The position numbers and the translations under genes were made by a program. A stretch of 64,000 bases of DNA, from NCBI GenBank assembly GCA_036656795.1, contig JAVXHR010000005.1, positions 1 through 64,000 on the forward strand. The letters are read 5' to 3'. The stretch is from CAUPWF01 sp036656795 (GTDB lineage: Bacteria > Bacillota > Clostridia > Lachnospirales > Lachnospiraceae). Below, piece after piece: positions 9,080 through 18,300 of the stretch. Below the pieces are notes generated by a model, which saw only the letters and a list, made by a program, of their open reading frames with translations, searched no databases and had not been told where the DNA came from. Every line of letters begins with the position of its first letter. The first letter of the stretch is position 1.

Positions 9080-9108
9080 TTGTATGCATGGGATAGTTGT
9101 GCTATAAT
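9080..9108 (+). promoter_or_regulatory. SigA-type promoter of pip
   Basis: TTGTAT (9080-9085), 17-bp spacer, consensus TATAAT (9103-9108). Confidence 0.75.
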
Positions 9109-9150
9109 GAAGGGAACATGTTAGCCAAAATGGCAAGGAGGAATTTAGCT

Positions 9151-10032
9151 ATGAAGATTACAGAAGGATATATGCCATACCTTGAGTATCAGACATATTA
9201 CCGCATTGTGGGAGAATGTACTGGAAACAAAAAACCACTTGTTTTATTACATGGTGGGCCAGGTTCTACACACAATTATTTTGAAGTCCTTGATATTGTT
9301 GCAAATGAAGGCCGTGCAGTCATTATGTATGATCAATTGGGTTGTGGAAAGTCATTTGTAGCAAACCGTCCAGATCTTTGGACAGCAAAAACATGGATTG
9401 ATGAGTTAGTGGCATTACGTAAGCATCTTGGACTTGATGAAATTCATCTGTTGGGACAGTCTTGGGGTGGTATGCAATTAATTCAATATCTGTGTGAGTA
9501 CAAACCAGAAGGAATTAAGAGCGCAGTTCTTTCTAGCACATTACCAGCATCTTGTATGTGGGAAACAGAGCAAAGACGTCATATTACAGAGCTTCCTCAG
9601 AAGATGCAAGATGATATTGCAAGAGCAGAGGCAGCTGGGGATTATGAAGATCCAGATTATCTGGCAGCAGTCGATGAATTCATGATTCGCTTTTGTGCAG
9701 GCGTTCCAGATGAGAATTCGCCGGAATGCTTAAGAAGACCAAAAGTATCAGGATCAGAGGCATACGTTGTAGGTTGGGGACAAAGTGAATTTGCACCAAG
9801 TGGAACATTGAAGGACTTTGACTATAGAGATCAGTTAAAAGATATCAAAGAGCCATGTTTGGTAGTAAGTGGACTTTTAGATCTTTGTACACCATGGATC
9901 GCAAAGTTTATGTATGATAGAATTCCTGATTCGAAATGGGAATTATTCCAATTCAGTCGTCATATGTGTTTTGTAGAAGAAAACGAAAAATATGTAGCAA
10001 TGTTGAACGAATGGTTGGAAGCACACGATTAG
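9151..10032 (+). CDS. pip: Proline iminopeptidase (alpha/beta hydrolase)
   Basis: 293 residues. HGGPG (34-38) forms the oxyanion hole typical of prolyl iminopeptidases. The nucleophile elbow is GQSWGG with S104; D244 (LLDLC) and H271 (SRHMC) complete the triad. The enzyme removes N-terminal proline from peptides in the cytosol. The ATG at 9151 follows 'aaggaggaatttagct'; an upstream in-frame ATG begins inside the promoter's -10 region. It could feed proline to the proline reductase encoded 40 kb downstream; that link is inference. Confidence 0.88.
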   Translation: MKITEGYMPYLEYQTYYRIVGECTGNKKPLVLLHGGPGSTHNYFEVLDIVANEGRAVIMYDQLGCGKSFVANRPDLWTAKTWIDELVALRKHLGLDEIHLLGQSWGGMQLIQYLCEYKPEGIKSAVLSSTLPASCMWETEQRRHITELPQKMQDDIARAEAAGDYEDPDYLAAVDEFMIRFCAGVPDENSPECLRRPKVSGSEAYVVGWGQSEFAPSGTLKDFDYRDQLKDIKEPCLVVSGLLDLCTPWIAKFMYDRIPDSKWELFQFSRHMCFVEENEKYVAMLNEWLEAHD

Positions 10033-10066
10033 TACAAGTTATAAGTTTACTTTGGAGGAAATTTAT

Positions 10067-10138
10067 ATGAAGAAATATATTGCGGCGTTTGTATATAAAT
10101 TCATATGTAAAGAACCTGAACAAGTAGAAGAAGCATAG
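10067..10138 (+). CDS. Possible 23-residue microprotein
   Basis: A strong ribosome binding site (TTTGGAGGAA, 6 nt spacing) precedes an ATG that opens a 23-codon frame ending in TAG. The peptide starts MKKYIAAFVYKF and ends in an acidic tail (EPEQVEEA), giving a short amphipathic or hydrophobic head and charged tail. It lies 34 nt after pip and before a terminator hairpin, so it would be the last cistron of the pip transcript. I do not recognise it. Confidence 0.4.
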   Translation: MKKYIAAFVYKFICKEPEQVEEA

Positions 10139-10175
10139 AGAATAAAACATATTGTAAGTGTAGAATATGTAAAAT

Positions 10176-10206
10176 AGGGGGTGCGGTCAATAAGGCTGTA
10201 CCCTCT
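10176..10206 (+). terminator. Probable terminator after pip
   Basis: agggggtgcggt pairs with gctgtaccctct over 12 bp with several G-U pairs and a short loop. The U-tract is weak (tcattataatt). Confidence 0.5.
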
Positions 10207-10243
10207 TCATTATAATTAGTAAGAGCAGGAGAGGTTTATAAGT

Positions 10244-11620
10244 ATGGAACAGGGAACAGAAGTAAAAGAAAATGAATTAGGAACAAAAAGTATTGGAAAG
10301 TTGTTATTTAGTCTTGCGTTGCCGGCAATCACGGCACAAGTAGTTAATGTGCTTTATAATATGGTTGACCGTATGTACATAGGGCATATACCAAATATTG
10401 GCGCACAGGCACTTACGGGAGTTGGAGTTACATTGCCTTTGATTATGATTATCTCTGCATTTGCTGCATTAGTGAGTATGGGTGGGGCACCGAGAGCTTC
10501 TATCATGATGGGGAAAGGTGACAAGAAAACAGCAGAAAAGATATTGGGAAACTGTACCACAGCACTTGCAATTATTGCAGTTGTTATTACCGGCTGTATC
10601 TTTTTGTTTGGTAAGGATTTATTATTGTTATTTGGAGCCAGTGGAAATACAATAAGACATGCTTGGGACTACATGTCGGTATATGCACTGGGTACTATAT
10701 TTGTACAATTTGCGTTAGGACTGAATGCATTTATTACGGCACAAGGGTTTTCAAAGATTAGTATGATGACGGTACTTATAGGCGCAATTGCAAATATTAT
10801 CTTAGATCCTATCTTCATCTTTGGTTTTGGAATGGGAGTTAAAGGTGCGGCATTAGCGACCATTATATCTCAGGGAATCTCGGCAATATGGGTATTGCGA
10901 TTTTTAATGGGAAAGAAAACTATTTTACAATTAAAGAAGAAGAATTTGAAATTAGACTTTCGGATATTTGGACCATGTGTGGCACTTGGACTATCTCCAT
11001 TTATTATGCAGTCTACAGAAAGTATTTTGGCAATTTGCTTCAATTCTTCATTGTTAAAATATGGTGGAGATGTTGCCGTTGGTGCTATGACTATCTTAAG
11101 TAGTGTTATGCAATTTTCTATGTTACCATTAAGTGGATTGACACAAGGAGCACAGCCTATCTTAAGCTTTAATTACGGGGCAAATAATTTACAACGTGTA
11201 AAACAAACATTTATCTTGTTGTTAAAATCTTGTGTATTATATTCTACTACATTGTGGCTTCTTGTAATGCTGTGTCCACAGGCATTTGCGCACATTTTCA
11301 CAAATGATGCAGAGTTAGTGAAGATGACCGTACATGCATTGCGCATATATATGGCGACTTCGTTGATGTTTGGAATTCAGATTGCCTGTCAACAGACATT
11401 TATTGCCCTTGGTAATGCAAAGACTTCGGTATTTTTAGCGTTGCTTCGGAAAGTGTTTTTATTGATTCCATTTATTTTTGTATTTCCATTGTTTGTAACA
11501 AATAAAGTAGATGCAGTTTATCTGGCAGAGCCAGTGGCAGATTTTATTGCCGTAGTAGTAACCGGAACTTTATTTTTTATTGAATTTCGTAAAATCTTAC
11601 ACAAAAAAGAAAAATCATAG
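10244..11620 (+). CDS. MATE-family multidrug efflux protein
   Basis: 458 residues with twelve predicted membrane segments in two homologous six-helix halves. The N-terminal SLALPAITAQVVNVLYNMVDRM stretch (start about residue 22) and the repeat around GLTQGAQPILSFNYGA are typical of the NorM/DinF-type MATE superfamily. These antiporters export cationic drugs using Na+ or H+. A 'gcaggagagg' site precedes the ATG. It is probably a single gene; the next gene has its own promoter. Confidence 0.9.
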   Translation: MEQGTEVKENELGTKSIGKLLFSLALPAITAQVVNVLYNMVDRMYIGHIPNIGAQALTGVGVTLPLIMIISAFAALVSMGGAPRASIMMGKGDKKTAEKILGNCTTALAIIAVVITGCIFLFGKDLLLLFGASGNTIRHAWDYMSVYALGTIFVQFALGLNAFITAQGFSKISMMTVLIGAIANIILDPIFIFGFGMGVKGAALATIISQGISAIWVLRFLMGKKTILQLKKKNLKLDFRIFGPCVALGLSPFIMQSTESILAICFNSSLLKYGGDVAVGAMTILSSVMQFSMLPLSGLTQGAQPILSFNYGANNLQRVKQTFILLLKSCVLYSTTLWLLVMLCPQAFAHIFTNDAELVKMTVHALRIYMATSLMFGIQIACQQTFIALGNAKTSVFLALLRKVFLLIPFIFVFPLFVTNKVDAVYLAEPVADFIAVVVTGTLFFIEFRKILHKKEKS

Positions 11621-11629
11621 TTTCGTGTA

Positions 11630-11658
11630 TTGCCGAGAACTGTAAAATATACTACAAT
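11630..11658 (+). promoter_or_regulatory. Promoter of the hybrid histidine kinase gene
   Basis: TTGCCG (11630-11635), 17-bp spacer, TACAAT (11653-11658), about 30 nt before the ribosome binding site. Confidence 0.65.
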
Positions 11659-11692
11659 GAAAATACGGAGATGCACATAGGAGGAATAAAAT

Positions 11693-14600
11693 TTGGAAAT
11701 AAGAGAAAGATTATTGGAATTCAAACATTGCTTTGATAAAAGTCCTGTAGCGGTTGGAATTGTAAAAAAGATAGAGAATCAAGAAGGGCAGGTTTGTGAC
11801 CTGTATTTTTGTTACTCCAATCAAGCTTTGGCGGATCTAATTGGAAGAAAATTAGATGTGTTACAGGACACAAGTTTATATCAGCAATTTCCAATAGCAG
11901 ATTCTCACTGGGTAGAATTTTATCAGTTGGTAGTAGGAAGTAAAGAGGCGCATAAGGCAGTTATGTATAGTGAAGAAAGCGAACGCTATCTAAAAGCCTA
12001 CGCTTATCAGATGCAAGAAGATTATTGTGTAATGATTCTTACAGATGTTACAGAGGAAAAACTGATAGAGTTAGATTTGATTATGCAACAAAGAAAATCC
12101 CAGATTGCACTGGAAAACTCCGAAGTGGATGTATGGGAATATGACATACAAAGCAAACAATTATATCAACGAATAGAAACAGTAGATGGTAAAGAGATTG
12201 TGAAAGCAATTGATAATATCCCGGAATCTGCAATTGAAAATGGAACTATACACCCGGAGAGTGTTCAGGATTATCGAAATATCTATGCATCTATTTCAAA
12301 TGGATCAAAAGATGCTACTGCGGATGTTCATTACATAGAGAAGAATGGGGAAGATATTTGGAAGCGCATCAAGTTTATTACGGTATTTGATGATGCAGGG
12401 ATGCCAATTAAGGCAGTAGGATGTACCAGTAATCTTACATTGATGAAGGGAATTGAACAGCGATATAATGAAGAACTGATATATAAAGATGCCATAAATG
12501 CAGATAATTTGTTGGCAAAGATAAAAGCAAATTTATCTGCAAATTTAATTGATGAGATGAATGCAGAATGTAAACTTTTAACCAGTACATGTAAAGGGGA
12601 TACATTCACAAATTATGTAGAGATTGTTAGGAAAACAATCTTTAAAAAGGAACAACAAGAAGAATTCAATAAGATATTTGATATTAATGCATTACGCAAA
12701 GCGTATGAAACGGGGGAAAAGAAATTTTCTTTTGAATATCAGCGAAGATTAAAAGATGAGAGTATTATTTGGGTGGAAACAACAACTAAATTACTTAAAA
12801 AACCAAATACAGATGAGCTTATGTGTTTTACTTATACCTATGATATCAATGATAAAAAGATGACTCAGGCGTTAATTGACACAGTTGTATCGGTAGATTA
12901 TGAATTTATCTTAGAGATTGATGTTCATACAGGAAAATATAATACACGTTCTCTGAATATGGAAGCAGATCATATTACATTCCCGGAAAGTGGGGATTTT
13001 GAAGAGCTTGATGAACAATATATTCAGGATTTTGTAGTGGAAGAAGATAGGGAACGATGTAAACAAGAACTTCGTATCAGCAGTTTGTGTGCCAATTTGG
13101 AGAATGATACAATTACGTCTGTAACATATGGAATGAAAGGCAATAAGGGTGAATCAAAGGTTAAGAGAATACAAGCACTTTATATTGATGATACAAAAAG
13201 AAACCTTTGCTTAACCAGAACAGATATTACAGATTTGACAAGAAAAGAAGAACAAAAAAAAGAAGTGTTAAGGCAAGCTTTGATAGCAGCGGAGCAGGCC
13301 AATAACGCAAAGAGTGAGTTCCTATCTCGCATGAGTCATGAAATTCGTACCCCAATGAATGCAATCATAGGAATGTCAACGCTTGCGGCACAGTGTATTA
13401 ATGATCCTGAGCAGGTGTCAGATTGCTTGTCGAAAGTGGGAATTTCTGCAAGATTTTTGTTATCTTTAATTAATGATATATTAGATATGTCTAGAATTGA
13501 AAGCGGAAAAGTAAATATCAAACAAGAAAAAATTGCATTTGAAGAATTTCTCGCTGGAATTGATACAATATGTTATGCACAGGCTGAGGAAAAGAAAGTG
13601 GAATTTGATTCCATTCTTACTAGTTACACAGAAGATTATTATATAGGGGATGCAACTAAATTACAGCAAATTCTCATTAATGTGATATCGAATGCAATTA
13701 AATTCACTCCTGCGGGTGGAAAAGTACAATTTATTATTAATGAAGAACGAATCAAACAAGACCAAGCAGTCATGCAGTTTACTATTAATGATACGGGCGT
13801 TGGAATTAGTGATGAATTTTTACCACATCTTTTTGAACCATTCACACAAGAATCGATAGGTGCGACCTCAACATATGGAGGAACCGGCTTAGGCCTTGCC
13901 ATTTGTAAGAATCTAGTAGCCCTTATGGATGGTAGTATCAGTGTGAATAGTATAGAGGGCATAGGAACAGAATTTATCATTAAGATAAAGCTTGGAATTT
14001 CTAAAGACAGTAAACATCACAAGAATAGAAAGGTACAACAATTTAATTACAGTACGTTAAGGGCGTTGATTATTGATGATGATGTCTTGATTTGCAGACA
14101 TACAAAACAAATTCTTGCAGATATGGGAATAGTGGCAGAATGGGTTGATTCGGGACAAAAAGCTATTGATAAAGTGAAAAGAAAGTTAGCGCAGACCCAA
14201 CATTATGATGTCATTCTTGTAGACTGGAAGATGCCGGGAATGGATGGAATAGAAACTACACGCCGATTGCGTGAGATTGTAGGAAAAGATGTAACTATTA
14301 TTATCATGACGGCATATGATTGGTTTGTCATTGAACAAGAAGCAAAAGCAGCAGGGGTAGATGTTTTAATATCAAAACCAATCTTTGAAACCTCATTGAC
14401 AAACACCTTTGCAAAACTGTATCATTCAGAAGAGATAGAACGGGAGTCCAGAGAAAAAGAAAAGATAGAAGAATACGATTTTTCCGGAAAAAGAGTGCTT
14501 TTAGTTGAAGATCATATTCTAAATATTGAAGTTGCAAAAAGATTATTACTGGCTAAATCATTAGAAGTAGATGTCTGTGAAAATGGTTTACAAGCAATTG

Positions 14601-14860
14601 AGCGGTTTGCAAAAGCGGAAGAAGGGTACTATCAAGCAATTCTCATGGATATTCGTATGCCAATTATGGATGGAATTACGGCAACAAAATCTATCAGACA
14701 GATGCAACATAGAGATGCAAAAACAATTCCAATTATAGCAATGACTGCAAATGCATTTGACGAAGATGTAGAAGAGACAAAGGCAGCAGGAATGAATGCT
14801 CATTTGGCGAAACCAATTGAGCCAGAGATGATGTATCAAACGTTACAAAATTTATTTTAA
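11693..14860 (+). CDS. Hybrid sensor histidine kinase with two receiver domains
   Basis: 1055 residues starting at TTG, preceded by AGGAGG at good spacing. Three to four PAS-like regions fill about 1-520 with no membrane segment, so this is a cytosolic sensor. HisKA follows with H549 in SHEIRTPMNAI. The HATPase has N-box NVISNAIKFTPAGG and G-box GGTGLGLAICK. Receiver 1 has its acceptor at D844 (LVDWKMPGMDG) and receiver 2 at D986 (LMDIRMPIMDG). There is no HPt domain and no output domain, so the phosphate must pass to a partner encoded elsewhere. No dedicated response regulator is adjacent; the next gene is an RNA helicase. Confidence 0.92.
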   Translation: MEIRERLLEFKHCFDKSPVAVGIVKKIENQEGQVCDLYFCYSNQALADLIGRKLDVLQDTSLYQQFPIADSHWVEFYQLVVGSKEAHKAVMYSEESERYLKAYAYQMQEDYCVMILTDVTEEKLIELDLIMQQRKSQIALENSEVDVWEYDIQSKQLYQRIETVDGKEIVKAIDNIPESAIENGTIHPESVQDYRNIYASISNGSKDATADVHYIEKNGEDIWKRIKFITVFDDAGMPIKAVGCTSNLTLMKGIEQRYNEELIYKDAINADNLLAKIKANLSANLIDEMNAECKLLTSTCKGDTFTNYVEIVRKTIFKKEQQEEFNKIFDINALRKAYETGEKKFSFEYQRRLKDESIIWVETTTKLLKKPNTDELMCFTYTYDINDKKMTQALIDTVVSVDYEFILEIDVHTGKYNTRSLNMEADHITFPESGDFEELDEQYIQDFVVEEDRERCKQELRISSLCANLENDTITSVTYGMKGNKGESKVKRIQALYIDDTKRNLCLTRTDITDLTRKEEQKKEVLRQALIAAEQANNAKSEFLSRMSHEIRTPMNAIIGMSTLAAQCINDPEQVSDCLSKVGISARFLLSLINDILDMSRIESGKVNIKQEKIAFEEFLAGIDTICYAQAEEKKVEFDSILTSYTEDYYIGDATKLQQILINVISNAIKFTPAGGKVQFIINEERIKQDQAVMQFTINDTGVGISDEFLPHLFEPFTQESIGATSTYGGTGLGLAICKNLVALMDGSISVNSIEGIGTEFIIKIKLGISKDSKHHKNRKVQQFNYSTLRALIIDDDVLICRHTKQILADMGIVAEWVDSGQKAIDKVKRKLAQTQHYDVILVDWKMPGMDGIETTRRLREIVGKDVTIIIMTAYDWFVIEQEAKAAGVDVLISKPIFETSLTNTFAKLYHSEEIERESREKEKIEEYDFSGKRVLLVEDHILNIEVAKRLLLAKSLEVDVCENGLQAIERFAKAEEGYYQAILMDIRMPIMDGITATKSIRQMQHRDAKTIPIIAMTANAFDEDVEETKAAGMNAHLAKPIEPEMMYQTLQNLF

Positions 14861-14864
14861 ATTC

Positions 14865-14928
14865 AATTTGGGACGGGGTGTTTTTCAAAAACACCCCGTC
14901 CCAAATTAAAAATACCCTGTCCCAAATT
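14865..14928 (-). repeat. 64-nt dispersed palindromic element, copy A
   Basis: Perfect 21-bp inverted repeat (14865-14885 and 14887-14907) around a single C, followed without gap by a diverged third arm (14908-14928). The core is GGGACGGGG in the arms and ccctgtccc in the third arm. Same length and layout as copy D but in the opposite orientation. It ends 11 nt before the helicase start codon and directly abuts its ribosome binding site. Confidence 0.9.
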
Positions 14929-14939
14929 GGAGGAGACCT

Positions 14940-16067
14940 ATGCAATTTAAAGAACTTGGATTAAATGAAGTTTTGATTAATGGATTAAAGAAGGAAAGAA
15001 TTATGCAACCAACAAAGGTGCAAGAGCTTGTAATACCAAAGGTATTCGAAGACCAGAATCTATTGGTACAATCGGAGACCGGCTCGGGAAAAACATTGGC
15101 CTATCTATTGCCATTATGTATGAAGATGCAACCTTTGAAAAGGGAAATGACAACATTAGTACTAGTGCCAACTCACGAATTGGCAATGCAAGTGCATCAT
15201 CAGGTTCAGAAGTTGGCAAAGAACACTGGTGTACCATTTTGTTCTACAACAATTGTGGGAAATGTGAATATAAAACGTCAAATTGAGTGGCTGCGAGAAA
15301 AACCACAGATTGTAATTGGCACACCGGGGCGTGTGTTAGAATTGATAAAGAAGAAGAAAATCTCAGCCCATACCATGAAAACGGTTGTGATAGATGAAGC
15401 GGATAAATTATTAGATAAGAATAATAATGAAATAGTCAAAGCAGTGTTAAAGTGTTGTATGCGTGATACAAAATTATTGATGTTTTCTGCCAGTATTCCA
15501 AAACAGACAATTCTAGAGGCGAAAGAATTGCGTAAGGATATGGTGGAGATACGTGTTACCAATGAATTCACAATTCCAAAGAATCTACAGCATTTTTATG
15601 TGGTGGTGGATAAACGAGAAAAGATTGAGACTTTAAGAAAATTAGTAAGTAGTCTACAACCTAAAAAGGCTATGATTTTTACAAATAAGGCCTATGATGT
15701 GGAGGAAACTTTGTCCAAATTACGGTATCATCATTACAGTTGTGGTGCCATTCATGGGCAGCATGTCAAACAGGAGCGTAAAAAAATAATCCAGGAGTTT
15801 GGACAAGGGAAACTACAATTTTTAGTGGCTACGGATATTGCGGCACGGGGATTACATTTTGAAGATGTAGAAGCAGTATTTCACCTGTCGATTCCGGAGG
15901 AACCAACAGATTACCTACATCGTGCAGGGCGTGCGGGACGTGGGAAAGAAGAGGGGTTGAGTGTGTCTATTGTTACAACATCGGAGCTACCAAGGATTAA
16001 GAATTACGAGAAAGCATTTGGGATTCAAATGATTCAAAAGACAATAAAACAAGGAAAATTAGTATGA
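14940..16067 (+). CDS. DEAD-box RNA helicase
   Basis: 375 residues containing both RecA-like domains. Motifs in order: motif I SETGSGKT, Ia PTHELA, Ib TPGRV, II VIDEADKLL, III SAS (usually SAT), V ATDIAARGLHF, VI HRAGRAGRG. It lacks a long basic C-terminal tail. Such short ATP-dependent helicases help ribosome assembly or mRNA turnover, often in the cold. The next gene overlaps its stop by 4 nt (ATGA). Confidence 0.92.
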   Translation: MQFKELGLNEVLINGLKKERIMQPTKVQELVIPKVFEDQNLLVQSETGSGKTLAYLLPLCMKMQPLKREMTTLVLVPTHELAMQVHHQVQKLAKNTGVPFCSTTIVGNVNIKRQIEWLREKPQIVIGTPGRVLELIKKKKISAHTMKTVVIDEADKLLDKNNNEIVKAVLKCCMRDTKLLMFSASIPKQTILEAKELRKDMVEIRVTNEFTIPKNLQHFYVVVDKREKIETLRKLVSSLQPKKAMIFTNKAYDVEETLSKLRYHHYSCGAIHGQHVKQERKKIIQEFGQGKLQFLVATDIAARGLHFEDVEAVFHLSIPEEPTDYLHRAGRAGRGKEEGLSVSIVTTSELPRIKNYEKAFGIQMIQKTIKQGKLV

Positions 16068-16942
16068 AAGCAAAAGTAAAATTGGCGGTTGCTATGTCTG
16101 TCTTTGGCACCATTGGAGTATTTGTAAAAAATATTCCACTGCCAACGGGAGAAATTGCGTTGTTTCGTGCGCTTATTGCAATTGTAGTGATTTTGTTCTA
16201 TAAGTTGATAAAAGGACAAGGACTGTCATTGGGTGCCATTAAAAAAGAACTTCCTTTATTAGGCCTTTCAGGAGTATTGGTGGGGTTTAACTGGATATTA
16301 TTGTTTCAGTCTTATCGTTATACAACGGTGTCTTTAGCGACATTAAGTTATTATTTTGCACCGATGATAGTGATGATTGTCTGTCCTATTCTTTTTAAGG
16401 AACGATTTACCCTTCGTCAACTGGTATGCTTTAGCATGGCAACCATCGGTTTGGTATTGATTGTAGGGACAGGCGGTGCAAAAGTGGATCAAAGCACGCT
16501 GATAGGAATCGGATATGGACTAGGGGCAGCAGTCTTATATGCCATGGTAATATTGTTAAATAAATATATCAAACAGGTTACCGGAATTGATCGTACCTTG
16601 GTTCAATTTCTGGCGGGAGCCTTTGTGATGTTGCCTTATGTATTGCTTACAACTGGAATGCAGATTGGAACCATTCAAATAAAAGGATTATGGAATCTAC
16701 TTATATTGGGGGTTGTTCATACCGGAATTGGATATTGTCTGTATTTTACGGCAATTCAAGAACTAAAAGGACAAGAAGTAGCGCTTTTAAGTTATATGGA
16801 TCCTTTAGTGGCGATTTTTATATCTGTATTAGTATTACACGAATCTATGAGTAGGATACAGATTCTTGGAGGAGCATTAATTTTAGCATTCACATTGTTA
16901 CATGAAGTCCAAATAACACCAAAGGAAATAAAAGAAAAATAA
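16064..16942 (+). CDS. EamA/DMT-family transporter
   Basis: 292 residues with ten hydrophobic segments arranged as two EamA repeats (about 3-135 and 150-280), the usual drug/metabolite transporter length. The start codon overlaps the helicase stop, so it is translationally coupled. The substrate is unknown; the family exports amino acids, nucleotides or drugs. Pairing with a helicase has no obvious functional sense. Confidence 0.85.
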   Translation: MKAKVKLAVAMSVFGTIGVFVKNIPLPTGEIALFRALIAIVVILFYKLIKGQGLSLGAIKKELPLLGLSGVLVGFNWILLFQSYRYTTVSLATLSYYFAPMIVMIVCPILFKERFTLRQLVCFSMATIGLVLIVGTGGAKVDQSTLIGIGYGLGAAVLYAMVILLNKYIKQVTGIDRTLVQFLAGAFVMLPYVLLTTGMQIGTIQIKGLWNLLILGVVHTGIGYCLYFTAIQELKGQEVALLSYMDPLVAIFISVLVLHESMSRIQILGGALILAFTLLHEVQITPKEIKEK

Positions 16943-16978
16943 AAGCGAAATATTGGAAAATATGACGATAGAACAAAA

Positions 16979-17007
16979 TTGACAAAAAACGAAAAGAAGA
17001 ATAGAAT
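16979..17007 (+). promoter_or_regulatory. SigA-type promoter of the alcohol dehydrogenase gene
   Basis: Consensus TTGACA (16979-16984), 17-bp spacer, TAGAAT (17002-17007). This excludes the in-frame ORF start at 16979. Confidence 0.75.
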
Positions 17008-17047
17008 AAAAACAGTCGATTACCTTAGAAAGAGGAGGAAAAAAAGC

Positions 17048-18217
17048 ATGAATTTCAATTATTATATTCCTACAAAATTATTATTTGGACGTGGACAATT
17101 GGAGCATCTTCACGAAGAAGCATTACCTGGAAAGAAAGCATTGATTGTTATCTCAGCAGGGAGATCTACAAGGGCAAATGGTTATTTAGATCGCGTGATA
17201 AATCAATTACAGCTAGCAGGTGTAGAATCTGTGATTTTTGATAAGGTATTACCGAATCCATTGAAAGACCATGTCATGGAAGGAGCAGCATTTTGTAAAG
17301 CACAAGGCTGTGATTTCGTCGTTGGTTTAGGTGGTGGCAGTAGTATTGATACTTCAAAAGCAATTGCAGTGATGGCAACAAATGAGGGTGATTATTGGGA
17401 TTATATCAGTGGAGGTTCTGGAAAAGAACAGCCGGTTTCAAATCAACCATTGCCAATTGTTGCAATTACAACAACGGCGGGAACTGGAACGGAAGCAGAT
17501 CCATGGACTGTTATTACAAAGACGGAGACTAATGAAAAAATTGGATTTGGATATGATAAGACATTTCCGGTACTCTCTGTTATAGATCCGGAATTAATGC
17601 TTACTGTTCCGGCAAATCTTACTGCATACCAAGGGTTTGATGCACTCTTTCATAGTACAGAGGGGTATCTAAATACGACTGCATATCCATTAAGCGATAT
17701 GTATGCTTTAAAAGCTATAGAATTAGTAGCGCAGAATCTGGCAAAGGCAGTACATAAAGGTGATGATATCGATGCAAGAGAAGCAGTTGCATTAGCTAAT
17801 ACTTTGGCAGGTATGGTAGAATCCACATCTGGTTGTACATCGGAACATTCCATGGAACACTTGATGTCAGCATACCATCCAAATCTTCCACATGGTGCTG
17901 GATTAATTATGATTAGTGAGGCATATTATACCCATTTTGCACAGACGGGAGCATGTGATAAACGTATGATTGATATGGCAAAAGCAATGGGGAAGACACA
18001 TGCAACCTGTGCAATGGATTTTGTGGTAGCGTTAGTAGAGTTACAACAGGCATGTAATGTACGTGGACTTCAGATGTCTGACTATGGGATTCAAAAAGAA
18101 GAACTTCCAACATATGCAAAAGAAGCGAGGGAAACTATGGGTGGATTGTATGAAGTAGATCCAGTACCATTAACAGATGAAGACTGTCTACATATCTATG
18201 AGACATCATATTCATAG
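17048..18217 (+). CDS. Iron-containing alcohol dehydrogenase
   Basis: 389 residues of the Fe-ADH family. GGGSSIDTSK (95-104) binds NAD(P)H; TTAGTGTEADPW and the His-rich EHSMEHLMSAYHPNLPHGAG stretch carry metal ligands. Family members in clostridia reduce butyraldehyde, acetaldehyde or 3-hydroxypropionaldehyde; the exact substrate is not determinable. Start at the ATG at 17048, preceded by AGAGGAGG. It appears monocistronic, with its own promoter and terminator. Confidence 0.9.
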   Translation: MNFNYYIPTKLLFGRGQLEHLHEEALPGKKALIVISAGRSTRANGYLDRVINQLQLAGVESVIFDKVLPNPLKDHVMEGAAFCKAQGCDFVVGLGGGSSIDTSKAIAVMATNEGDYWDYISGGSGKEQPVSNQPLPIVAITTTAGTGTEADPWTVITKTETNEKIGFGYDKTFPVLSVIDPELMLTVPANLTAYQGFDALFHSTEGYLNTTAYPLSDMYALKAIELVAQNLAKAVHKGDDIDAREAVALANTLAGMVESTSGCTSEHSMEHLMSAYHPNLPHGAGLIMISEAYYTHFAQTGACDKRMIDMAKAMGKTHATCAMDFVVALVELQQACNVRGLQMSDYGIQKEELPTYAKEARETMGGLYEVDPVPLTDEDCLHIYETSYS

Positions 18218-18256
18218 AATTGTATTGCTTTTCTAACAGTATTATTGATGTATTGC

Positions 18257-18286
18257 AAAAGACACACCATTGCCGGTGTGTCTTTT
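18257..18286. terminator. Bidirectional intrinsic terminator
   Basis: aaaagacacacc (18257-18268) and ggtgtgtctttt (18275-18286) form a perfect 12-bp stem with a 6-nt loop, serving the convergent adh and sdaAA genes. Confidence 0.85.
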
Positions 18287-18300
18287 GTCCATTTTATAGT

